DNA of 42,890 bases, from positions 1 through 42,890 of the forward strand of contig CASEKR010000010.1 of the NCBI GenBank assembly GCA_949288585.1, in the 5' to 3' direction. The translations under genes and the position numbers were made by a program. Positions within the stretch are counted from its first letter, which is position 1; each line of letters starts with the position of its first letter. Source of the DNA: an uncultured Bacteroides sp. (lineage in GTDB: Bacteria; Bacteroidota; Bacteroidia; Bacteroidales; Bacteroidaceae). Positions 25,381-33,475 of this stretch are shown piece after piece. The notes beneath the pieces were generated by a model, which saw nothing but the letters and a program-made list of their open reading frames with translations, had not been told where the DNA came from and made no database searches.

Positions 25381-27099
25381 ATGATTATGGATATAAAGAG
25401 AATATTAGGAATGTCCATGATGAGCGTTTGTATATTGACGGCTTGTGATTTGGACGAAGAAACATTTACCTTTGTTTCAGGTGATGATGTTGCTGCCGCA
25501 GGTAGTTATGATCAACTTGTCGCTGGTGCTTATTTGACATTGCTTTTCCCTTTTGAATGGGGGAACTATGCAAATATAGCTAATTTTGATTGTGATTATC
25601 AGACAGGCCCGACCTGGGCTTTTGGAGAAATTGGAGCAGGGAACTTTTATGGTTCTGGCTCAAATGACAATTTTTATCAGTATTATTTCCAATCAATACA
25701 TCGGGCTAATTATCATTACTATTTAGTCAGTAAGATCTCAAATGCTCCAGAAAAGCAGAAAAATAATGCTTTGGGGGAATTACGTTTCTTGAAAGCATGG
25801 TCATATTTCCAATTGGTTCAACATTTTGGGGCAGTTCCTTATTTTGAAACATCTATATCTGAAGGAGAGACGCCAGAGAAGCCCCGTACTTCAGTTAAAG
25901 AGATTTACGGGCATATCATTTCGGATTTGCAAGAAGCAGAAGGGTTATTGATGCCCCGAACAGATTCGGAGTATCAAAAAGGGCATGTTTGTCGTGGTAC
26001 GGCAAAAGCATTGTTAGCAAAGGTGTATGCAACAATTGGTTCTGCTTCTATGCCTACTGGACGAATCACAGTAAAAGGAGGACCCGGTTCTACAACCAAT
26101 CCTGATGGAACTACCTCAAGACTTATGCCCGTGCCTCTTACTCATGAGAAGGATCTAGTTGCAGGTTATGAAGATTTTGATTCTCAAGAATATTATAAAC
26201 TAGCGAGAGATAAAGCTTGGGAAGTAATTCAAGATAATGAATTTCAATTGGCTTCTAGCCAAGAAGAATTGTGGAGCAATGCATATAAGAATGGACCAGA
26301 ATTCCAATTTTGTTTGCAAACAATCAATGGAGTAGGAACTTTGTATTCTAATTTTGTTCCTGTTGATTTCCTCGGTTATGCGAACCCTGCGTATAATGGA
26401 GAATGGAGCAGCGGTTATTATGTACAGCGAGACCATTGGTTGCAGACTTTCGACGATTGGGATGATGATCGTATTACATGGGGAGTGATGCATCGCATTC
26501 CGTATTGGTATAACGAAGATACAGGTAGGATGTCTTGGTATTTTTATCCAGAACGTGATAGTGTGTATGTGCGCAAAGGGGAAAATGGTTATGATCCTTC
26601 TGATGTCGTTGCAAGTGGAGCACATATGTATGGTTCAAAGTTAATGAAGTTTTCGGCCGTTTCAGTTTATCCATTAGATGGTAATCGAGCCGACTTTAAT
26701 TGGCCTTATATGCGTTATGCTGAGACGTTATTAATTTATGCGGAAGCAGATAATGAAGTGAATAATGGGCCTTCTGAACGTGCTTTGCAGGTTGTGGACT
26801 TGCTGAATACACGTAATAACAGTACATTGGTTTCTGAACGGAATAAGAAAACTCCTTATACGCAGGAAACCTTTCGGTCGTATATATTAGAAGAGCGTGC
26901 AAAAGAATTTGCAGCTGAAGGGATTCGCCGGACTGACTTAATACGTTGGGGAATTTATCTGCAAGTAATGAATGCGATTGGAAATACAGATGAAAATGGT
27001 GTGATAAAAAGGCGTGAGGAGAAACATTTATTGTTGCCTCTTCCTTTAAATGAGGTTAATTCGAATCCTTATATTGAGACCAATAACCCTGGTTGGTAA
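25381..27099 (+). CDS. SusD/RagB-type surface glycan-binding lipoprotein
   Basis: The 572-residue protein has a lipobox LTAC with C22, directly followed by DLDEE. This acidic run fits the Bacteroides lipoprotein export signal, so the protein should be displayed on the cell surface as the lid of SusC. Family marks are FLKAWSYFQLVQHFGAVPYF near residue 140, DLQEAEGLLMP, and KEFAAEGIRRTDLIRWG near residue 505. It starts 5 bases after the susC stop, as usual for the pair. The sugar it captures is unknown. Confidence 0.95.
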   Translation: MIMDIKRILGMSMMSVCILTACDLDEETFTFVSGDDVAAAGSYDQLVAGAYLTLLFPFEWGNYANIANFDCDYQTGPTWAFGEIGAGNFYGSGSNDNFYQYYFQSIHRANYHYYLVSKISNAPEKQKNNALGELRFLKAWSYFQLVQHFGAVPYFETSISEGETPEKPRTSVKEIYGHIISDLQEAEGLLMPRTDSEYQKGHVCRGTAKALLAKVYATIGSASMPTGRITVKGGPGSTTNPDGTTSRLMPVPLTHEKDLVAGYEDFDSQEYYKLARDKAWEVIQDNEFQLASSQEELWSNAYKNGPEFQFCLQTINGVGTLYSNFVPVDFLGYANPAYNGEWSSGYYVQRDHWLQTFDDWDDDRITWGVMHRIPYWYNEDTGRMSWYFYPERDSVYVRKGENGYDPSDVVASGAHMYGSKLMKFSAVSVYPLDGNRADFNWPYMRYAETLLIYAEADNEVNNGPSERALQVVDLLNTRNNSTLVSERNKKTPYTQETFRSYILEERAKEFAAEGIRRTDLIRWGIYLQVMNAIGNTDENGVIKRREEKHLLLPLPLNEVNSNPYIETNNPGW

Positions 27100-27125
27100 T
27101 ATTAATCTTAAAAAAGACAAGTAAT

Positions 27126-28259
27126 ATGAGAATGATAATGAATTTTGAGAAAGTGAGTTATCCTATTTGGGTGATTTTTCTACTTTGTTTTGCGGTTTCT
27201 TGTTCTGATAATGAAGATGGAACAATGCCTATCACTTTAACAAAAGTGACGACCGTTTCGGATATGCAGACACCTATAGTTGAGGCTAGCTTAGGTGATT
27301 TTATAGCCATTCATGGTACAGGCTTGGATATTAATAATATAGATTCTATTTTGATAAATGACGTGAAGGTTGATTTGCGGGAAGTGTACACAGAGAATGA
27401 TATTTTATATTTGAAAATTCCTGTTAAATTGGCTGTAGAGGTAACAAACAAAATTTATATTTATAATCATTGGGGTTGTCAAGAGATTGTTTTTAAGACA
27501 AATTCTCCAGACTTGTATCTGGAACGTATGTTTAATGAATATACAAAACCAGGAGATACGATAATGATTTATGGTGATTTTTTTGAATTATATGAGATTG
27601 ACTCTTTGAATGCAGTGGTTGATTTTAATGGGAAAATATCTAAGGTTATCACTTCTGCGGATAAGTATCTAACAGCTCAGGTGCCTAAAGATGTGGATAA
27701 AAACATTAAAGTGAAAGTGAAAGGATTGAAGTATGATGTGGAAGCTACTTGTCCTGGAAGGTACTATGATCGAGAATGCATGATTATGGATTTTGATGAG
27801 CTTGTCCCTACGAGTATGGCGAATGTAGTAGTAGACGAGGAAGATGAACAACGTTTTAGTGGAAATTTCCTTCGTATAGACGATAAATCTACCTGGAATA
27901 GTTGGTGGTATATTGCTGAAATTAGTGATGTCCCTTTTACTGATGATATGCTGGACAATCCTGATGATTATGAAATTAAGTGTGAATTCCGGACTGCTAA
28001 CCAGCTAATCGATGGGAAGATTAAATTTTGTAACTATTTATTCTGGGATGCTGCTCCGATGGAATGGGTATCAACAGATTTTGTAATCCAGAACTTTAAT
28101 CGCTGGGAAACTATTCGGTTGCCGTTTGTTGTCAATCGTTCCACTACTTATCCGGAGAATTCTTATTACCATTCATTTAATATGCGTCTTGAGATAGATG
28201 AGACTATAGCTCGCAATTTCTCATTTGACAATATACGGATTTGTCGGAAAGGTGATTAA
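27126..28259 (+). CDS. Surface glycan-binding lipoprotein (IPT/TIG domains, SGBP-B type)
   Basis: The lipobox AVSC (C26) is followed by SDNED, a clear surface-export signal. Two Ig-like IPT/TIG domains (about 33-110 and 115-200) lead to a C-terminal binding domain of about 170 residues, with aromatic residues such as WNSWWYIAE and FNRWETIRLPF. This is the layout of the surface glycan-binding proteins that follow susD in many PULs. No catalytic motif is visible; the role is to hold the target glycan at the surface. The ATG at 27126 (MRMIMNF) is chosen, because the frame from 27093 begins with a TTG inside susD. Confidence 0.82.
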   Translation: MRMIMNFEKVSYPIWVIFLLCFAVSCSDNEDGTMPITLTKVTTVSDMQTPIVEASLGDFIAIHGTGLDINNIDSILINDVKVDLREVYTENDILYLKIPVKLAVEVTNKIYIYNHWGCQEIVFKTNSPDLYLERMFNEYTKPGDTIMIYGDFFELYEIDSLNAVVDFNGKISKVITSADKYLTAQVPKDVDKNIKVKVKGLKYDVEATCPGRYYDRECMIMDFDELVPTSMANVVVDEEDEQRFSGNFLRIDDKSTWNSWWYIAEISDVPFTDDMLDNPDDYEIKCEFRTANQLIDGKIKFCNYLFWDAAPMEWVSTDFVIQNFNRWETIRLPFVVNRSTTYPENSYYHSFNMRLEIDETIARNFSFDNIRICRKGD

Positions 28260-28269
28260 TTTTGGTGTT

Positions 28270-29274
28270 ATGTTTATTATTGAAAGTTATCCTTTAGCTG
28301 TACTTTTTTGCTTTGTAACCATGCTCTGTTGGGGGTCATGGGGAAACACGCAGAAGATGGCAGGTAGCCATGTATGGCGTTATGAGCTCTATTACTGGGA
28401 TTATGTATTAGGGGTACTGTTCTTGTCGTTATTGGCTGCTTTTACAATGGGAAGCATAGGCGATGAAGGTCGTAGTTTCTTAGTAGATTTGCAGCAAGCT
28501 GAATGGGCTAATGTGTTTTTGGCATTTGTTGGTGGGGTCATATTTAATTTATCTAATATCTTGTTGTCTACATCTGTTTCCGTGGCAGGAATGTCGGTGG
28601 CATTTCCATTGGGTGTAGGTTTGGCATTGGTGTTGGGAGTTTTTGTTAATTACCTCACCGAGCCTCATGGTAATCCGTTTTATCTTTTCTTTGGAGTCCT
28701 GTTAGTGATAATTGCAATAGTTTTAAATGCTTGGGCTTATAGGAATATGGATAAGAGAGGAAAAAGGCATTCGACTAAAGGCATTCTTGTGGCAATTGTG
28801 GCAGGTATTTTGATGTCTTTCTTTTTCCGTTTCATTGCGGCTGCTATGGATGTGTCTGATTTTACGCATCCAGCTATCGGAAAAATGACCCCTTATACTG
28901 CCATGGTTGTATTTGGCATAGGAATGTTCATTAGTAATATGTTATTTAATACCATTGTCATGAGGCATCCTTTCCAAGGTGACCCCGTCACTTATAAGGA
29001 GTACCGGAAAGGCTCTTTCAGATTGCATATGGTAGGTATTCTTGGAGGCATCATTTGGGGAATTGGCAATCTGTTTAGTCTACTGGCTTCAGAGAAAGCA
29101 GGTACTGCTATATCGTATGGCTTAGGACAGGGTGCAACCATGGTTGCTGCTTTTTGGGGTGTATTTGTATGGAAAGAATTCAATGGAGGCCCTCGAATAA
29201 ATAATATCTTGCTAACCTATATGTTTATATTATTTCTTGCTGGAATTAGCTTGATTGTTTATGCTGGCTATTGA
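28270..29274 (+). CDS. GRP/RhaT-type inner-membrane sugar transporter (RusT-like)
   Basis: The 334-residue protein has about ten hydrophobic segments and belongs to the glucose/ribose porter (GRP) and rhamnose symporter side of the drug/metabolite transporter superfamily. Conserved blocks are MLCWGSWGNTQK, GMSVAFPLGVGLALVLGV and GIIWGIGNLFSLLA. It should carry a free sugar into the cytosol. The next gene is a ribokinase, which makes ribose the best guess; as far as I recall, the ribose-utilization locus of B. thetaiotaomicron has a similar transporter. The start is the ATG at 28270. The frame from 28225 begins with TTG inside the previous gene. Confidence 0.82.
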   Translation: MFIIESYPLAVLFCFVTMLCWGSWGNTQKMAGSHVWRYELYYWDYVLGVLFLSLLAAFTMGSIGDEGRSFLVDLQQAEWANVFLAFVGGVIFNLSNILLSTSVSVAGMSVAFPLGVGLALVLGVFVNYLTEPHGNPFYLFFGVLLVIIAIVLNAWAYRNMDKRGKRHSTKGILVAIVAGILMSFFFRFIAAAMDVSDFTHPAIGKMTPYTAMVVFGIGMFISNMLFNTIVMRHPFQGDPVTYKEYRKGSFRLHMVGILGGIIWGIGNLFSLLASEKAGTAISYGLGQGATMVAAFWGVFVWKEFNGGPRINNILLTYMFILFLAGISLIVYAGY

Positions 29275-29300
29275 TGAACCTTGTTGTATAATGAATTGTG

Positions 29301-30245
29301 ATGAAAATGGATAATAGGAAGAGTATATTGGTAATCGGAAGTTCTAATGTAGATTTGATTGCCCGTGTATCCCATTTACCAATTCCTGGCGAAACAGTCG
29401 GGGACGCTGAGTATTGTGTCGCTTATGGGGGAAAAGGTGCTAATCAAGCAGTTGCGGCAGCGCGTGCAGGAGGTCATGTTACGTTTGTTTCCTGTCTTGG
29501 AGATGATTCCTATGCTGATGCATTGATGGCGTCATTTCATAATGTAGGAATAGATGTGAGTAATGTTCGGCGTTGTTCCAATGTTTCTACTGGTGTGGCA
29601 TTTATTTTTGTGGATGATGGTGGGGAAAATTGTATCGCTGTCGCACCTGGGGCCAATGCTTTGTTGGGTGATCAAGAATTATATTGTGTGTTACCATTGG
29701 TTGCCCAAGCTGACGTGTTGTTATTGCAGTTGGAGATTCCGATAAAAACGGTATTAGAACTGATTGAGAAAGCTTATTCTGTTAATACGAAAGTCGTTTT
29801 AAATTTAGCTCCTGCGCAATTTATACCCTGGGATACATTGCGTAAAGTGGATGTGTTGATTTTGAACGAAACAGAAGCCGACATGTTGTTGGAACATCCA
29901 TCCAAAGGAATGACTGCGTTAGAACGGGCGCATGCTTTGTGCTCGAGGGGGATTCAAAGCGTTATTTTAACTTTAGGAATTGCAGGCGCGGCAGTGGCAA
30001 GTGTTGGTATAGAAGCATTGGTCCCGTCGTGGCCAGTGGTTACAGTAGATACAACTGGAGCTGGAGATACTTTTTGTGGAGCGTTTGTGGCTCGTTGGAT
30101 GGAGAACGGAGGAAACCTGCTGGAGGCTGTTCGTTTTGCTACGGCTTCTGCGGCTCTTTCTGTAACGAAATTGGGCGCACAAACGTCTATTCCTCGCTTG
30201 GAAGATGTAGAGTTGTTTATTCAAGAAAGATATAAAAATGAATAG
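29301..30245 (+). CDS. rbsK: Ribokinase (PfkB family)
   Basis: The 314-residue cytosolic kinase shows the full ribokinase pattern: GSSNVDLIARV near the N-terminus, GGKGANQAVAAARAGG as sugar-binding loop, LNETEADML as ATP/Mg motif, and DTTGAGDTFCGAF with the catalytic Asp near the C-terminus. The overall order follows E. coli RbsK closely, closer than to fructokinases or adenosine kinases. It makes ribose 5-phosphate from ribose. It is the strongest hint about the sugar this PUL delivers. The start is the ATG at 29301, next to an in-frame GTG at 29298; the ATG at 29307 is an alternative. Confidence 0.88.
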   Translation: MKMDNRKSILVIGSSNVDLIARVSHLPIPGETVGDAEYCVAYGGKGANQAVAAARAGGHVTFVSCLGDDSYADALMASFHNVGIDVSNVRRCSNVSTGVAFIFVDDGGENCIAVAPGANALLGDQELYCVLPLVAQADVLLLQLEIPIKTVLELIEKAYSVNTKVVLNLAPAQFIPWDTLRKVDVLILNETEADMLLEHPSKGMTALERAHALCSRGIQSVILTLGIAGAAVASVGIEALVPSWPVVTVDTTGAGDTFCGAFVARWMENGGNLLEAVRFATASAALSVTKLGAQTSIPRLEDVELFIQERYKNE

Positions 30246-30247
30246 TT

Positions 30248-32233
30248 ATGAAGAGATTATCTTATATTGCAGTTTTTTTAATTTCCATAGTTGTGCTTTA
30301 TTCCTGTGAGCAAGGGCCTGTTAATACTATATGGCTCGATGAGTTGGGACGTGATTCATGTTATATACAAGATTGGGGGACAGTGGAGATAAATAGGTCT
30401 GTGGTGCATACTCCGTTGACTGTAAATGGCGTGGAATATGAACGGGGATTGGGCGTGCATTCTATTAGCCGTTTGTTTTACAAATTAGATAAAAAGGCCG
30501 TTTCTATAACAGGTTTGGCTGGCGCTGATGATCAGAATTTATTTGCCGGGAAATTACAATTCAAATTGATTGGTGACAAAAAAGAATTGTGGAAAAGTGG
30601 AGTTATGAAAAAAGGAGATCCGGTAAAAGAGTTTAATGTCTCTCTGCAAGGTATTGATAAATTGTTATTATTGGTAGAAGAATGCGGTGATGGTATCATG
30701 TATGATCATGCTGATTGGCTGAACGTACGGATAGATACTCGTGGAGAGGTGACGCCGATACAAGTTTGGGCGACGCCTGTTCGGAAAGAGAAATATGTTC
30801 TGACCCCTTCTGCTCCAGCCACACCTATAATCAATAATCCATTAGTGTTTGGCGCACGGCCAGGCAATCCTTTCTTATGGGCGATAATGGCGACGGGGGA
30901 TCGTCCCATGCATTTTGAAGCTATTGGTTTGCCTAAAGGTTTGAAACTAAATTCTAATACTGGGCGTATTACTGGTGTTGTACGTCAAAAAGGAGAATAT
31001 AGTGTTATATTGAAGGCGTCCAATAGTAAAGGTGAAACTCAGAAAGAAGTGACAATCAAAATTGGAGACAAGATTGCTTTAACACCTTCTATGGGCTGGA
31101 ATAGTTGGAACTGTTGGGGGCTTTCTGTTGATGATAGCAAGGTGCGTGACGCTGCTCGTACCATGAGTGAAAAATTGCATGCTTATGGCTGGGAGTATAT
31201 TAATATTGATGATGGTTGGGAAGCTGCGGAAAGGACTGCCCAAGGTGAATTGCTTCCAAATGAGAAGTTTCCTGATATTAAAGGACTGACAGATTATATT
31301 CATGGTTTAGGTTTGAAGTTTGGAATATATTCGTCACCAGGGGCGACAACATGTGGCGGTCATTTGGGTAGTTATCAGCATGAAGAGATCGATGCCAAGA
31401 CCTGGGCTGATTGGGGAGTAGACTATCTAAAGTATGACTATTGTGGCTATTTGGAGATAGAAAAGGATTCGGAAGAAAAGACAATCCAGGAACCTTATAT
31501 TGTGATGCGTAATGCATTGGATAAAGTTCAACGTGATATTGTGTATTGTGTGGGTTACGGAGCTCCTAATGTATGGAATTGGGCACGTGAGGCCGGTGGT
31601 AACCAGTGGCGTACTACGCGCGACATTACCGATGAATGGAACGTAGTGTTAGCTATTGGTTCTTTCCAAGATGTATGTGCTGAAGCAACGGCCCCAGGGC
31701 AAAACAATGATCCGGATATGTTGGTCGTTGGCCGTTTGGGCAAGGCATGGGGTGCTGATGTGCATGATTCCTGTTTGACTCCAGATGAACAATATTCTCA
31801 TATATCATTGTGGTGTTTGTTGTCTGCTCCTTTGTTGATAGGTTGTGATATGGCGGATTTGGATGATTTTACGTTAAATTTGCTGACAAACCGGGAAGTG
31901 CTTGCCATTAACCAAGATCCATTAGTTTCTCCTGCCCATAAATCATTGGTGGAGAACGGGCAGATCTGGAGTAAAAAACTGCATGATGGGTCGTATGCCG
32001 TGGGTTTTTTCCATATAGATCCTTATTTTGTTTTGTGGGATGAAGATGATGCAGAGCCCATGCAATGGCGGAACTATGGTTTTGAGTTGCCCTTGAAAGA
32101 ACTGGGTTTTACGGGAAAGGTACACGTCCGTGACTTATGGCGGCAGCAAGATTTAGGAGAAGTAACCGATTGTTTTACTACTGAGGTCCCTTATCATGGG
32201 GTAACCCTCGTTAAAATTACGCCGATACAATGA
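30248..32233 (+). CDS. NPCBM-Ig-GH27 alpha-galactosidase-like lipoprotein
   Basis: The 661-residue enzyme has a lipobox LYSC (C20) without an acidic export signal (EQGPV follows), so it is probably periplasmic. Domains are an NPCBM sugar-binding domain (about 25-165, with GVEYERGLGVHS), a putative Ig domain (about 190-272, with LPKGLKLNSNTGRITG), and a GH27 barrel from about 277. The nucleophile is D397 in KYDYCG and the acid/base is D459 in RTTRDITDEW; NIDDGW at 319-324 also belongs to the active site. GH27 enzymes release terminal alpha-galactose, less often alpha-GalNAc or beta-L-arabinopyranose. The gene follows the ribokinase by 2 bases and overlaps the next gene by 4. Confidence 0.92.
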   Translation: MKRLSYIAVFLISIVVLYSCEQGPVNTIWLDELGRDSCYIQDWGTVEINRSVVHTPLTVNGVEYERGLGVHSISRLFYKLDKKAVSITGLAGADDQNLFAGKLQFKLIGDKKELWKSGVMKKGDPVKEFNVSLQGIDKLLLLVEECGDGIMYDHADWLNVRIDTRGEVTPIQVWATPVRKEKYVLTPSAPATPIINNPLVFGARPGNPFLWAIMATGDRPMHFEAIGLPKGLKLNSNTGRITGVVRQKGEYSVILKASNSKGETQKEVTIKIGDKIALTPSMGWNSWNCWGLSVDDSKVRDAARTMSEKLHAYGWEYINIDDGWEAAERTAQGELLPNEKFPDIKGLTDYIHGLGLKFGIYSSPGATTCGGHLGSYQHEEIDAKTWADWGVDYLKYDYCGYLEIEKDSEEKTIQEPYIVMRNALDKVQRDIVYCVGYGAPNVWNWAREAGGNQWRTTRDITDEWNVVLAIGSFQDVCAEATAPGQNNDPDMLVVGRLGKAWGADVHDSCLTPDEQYSHISLWCLLSAPLLIGCDMADLDDFTLNLLTNREVLAINQDPLVSPAHKSLVENGQIWSKKLHDGSYAVGFFHIDPYFVLWDEDDAEPMQWRNYGFELPLKELGFTGKVHVRDLWRQQDLGEVTDCFTTEVPYHGVTLVKITPIQ

Positions 32234-33306
32234 GAAAAAGATGTTTTTTGATGGCTTTCGTTTGGGGAGCCTGTGTAGTACAGGGCTTTGCCCAATCAGT
32301 GGATTTGGATGTTGTTAAGGTTCAAGAATCCCACCAGCCTTATGCGGGAGAAAGTATTTATATTCCGGATATTCCAGGCTATAAGACACTGAAATGCGAT
32401 TTTCATGCTCATACGATTTTCTCGGATGGGGATGTCAAACCCGAGAACCGGGTGTGGGAAGCTGCTACGCGTGGGTTGGACGTGATAGCTATAACTGATC
32501 ACATAGAATATCGGCCGCATCCATACGTGGTTGGTGATCATAATGAATCGTATCGGCGGGCTAAGGCCATAGAGCCGCGTGCGAATGTATTGGTTGTGCA
32601 TGGTGCTGAAATTACGCGTTCTAAACCTTTGGGGCATTTGAATGCTCTTTTCCTGGAGGATGCCAATGTCTTGGATGTGGAAGACCCATTGGTGGCCATT
32701 GACAATGCATTAGAACAGGACGCTTTTGTCATGTGGAATCATCCGGGCTGGCCTAATGATACTACGACTCTTTATGATGTGCATGCGAAGTTGATAGCGC
32801 AGCATAAGATTCATGGAGTAGAACTGGTGAATGGTTTTGAGTATTATCCTAAAGCATTTGGTTTCTGTGATCGGTATGGACTGACGTGTTTAGGAAATAC
32901 GGATATACACGGGGTATATCAGTTGACTTATCGTCCTGGGTTTGCTCCAATGACGATTGTGTTTGCCGCAGAACGTTCTGTAGAGGCTGTGAAGGAGGCA
33001 TTGTTTCAGAAGCGCACGGTCGTTAAGTTTGGTGACTTATTGATTGGTTCGGATGAATGCTTGATGCCGCTATTGACGGCTTGTTTGAAATGTGAAGTGG
33101 AACCGCATGGAGCAGGCGAAGTTTTGGTGAAAATCACGAACCAATCTTCGCTTAGGTTCGACATGTTATTGGACAATAAATCTTTATCGGTACTCGGCAA
33201 AGGAAGCATATCTTTTAAGGCTTTGTCTAAGGAACGTATTCAGTTTACGAATTTGTGTAGGATTTCTGGAGGGCATCCGACGTTAGAGGTGTCTTCCTTG
33301 CAATGA
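32230..33306 (+). CDS. PHP-domain phosphodiesterase, Sb-PDE-like
   Basis: After a signal peptide (ending GFAQ, residue 22) the protein shows the metal-binding blocks of the PHP superfamily: DFHAHTIFSDG with H59 and H61, ITDHIEY with D90 and H91, GAEITR, WNHPGW and GNTDIHG. The combination of IPDIPGYKTLKCDFHAH-type sequence and FWNHPG-like block is what I know from the Sb-PDE family of exported phosphodiesterases in Bacteroidales. A small C-terminal beta domain (about 275-358) follows. A periplasmic phosphodiesterase at the end of a PUL supports a phosphate-bearing glycan as target. It overlaps the GH27 stop by four bases (ATGA) and closes the operon. Confidence 0.85.
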   Translation: MRKRCFLMAFVWGACVVQGFAQSVDLDVVKVQESHQPYAGESIYIPDIPGYKTLKCDFHAHTIFSDGDVKPENRVWEAATRGLDVIAITDHIEYRPHPYVVGDHNESYRRAKAIEPRANVLVVHGAEITRSKPLGHLNALFLEDANVLDVEDPLVAIDNALEQDAFVMWNHPGWPNDTTTLYDVHAKLIAQHKIHGVELVNGFEYYPKAFGFCDRYGLTCLGNTDIHGVYQLTYRPGFAPMTIVFAAERSVEAVKEALFQKRTVVKFGDLLIGSDECLMPLLTACLKCEVEPHGAGEVLVKITNQSSLRFDMLLDNKSLSVLGKGSISFKALSKERIQFTNLCRISGGHPTLEVSSLQ

Positions 33307-33321
33307 TTCCGTTGCCTTTTT

Positions 33322-33358
33322 GGGGCTCCGCCATTCCTTAGCCTCCGGAGGGCTTTTT
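33322..33358 (+). terminator. Terminator at the end of the PUL
   Basis: GGGGCTCCG (33322-33330) can pair with the CCGGAGGGC arm (33344-33352) with a small bulge, followed by TTTTT. It marks the right end of the operon and lies at the border where the GC content rises again. Confidence 0.55.
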
Positions 33359-33426
33359 ATGTTTGGCCGCGAGTGAAGGTAAGTATTTTTATACGTTTAT
33401 CTTACTGCTACCCGGCGGGATTTTTG

Positions 33427-33434
33427 TACCTTTG
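33427..33434 (+). promoter_or_regulatory. -7 box TACCTTTG of gpmI
   Basis: TACCTTTG matches TAnnTTTG and lies 42 bases upstream of the gpmI ATG. No -33 TTTG is seen at the right distance. Confidence 0.55.
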
Positions 33435-33475
33435 CCCCGCAGAAAAGTAACGTTTCATTTAAACAATTACATACT

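Larger units (their letters stand above)
11464..33306 (+). other. AT-rich genomic island carrying one long PUL
   Basis: Base composition drops abruptly after rnhB and rises again before gpmI. Sampled 60-base lines give 70% GC at 2101 and 63% at 33961, but 42% at 14641 and 28% at 23401. All fourteen genes inside are on the plus strand with gaps of 2-155 bases. No integrase, tRNA or end repeats were seen at either border, so the island was more likely exchanged by homologous recombination than brought by an element still present. Confidence 0.75.
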
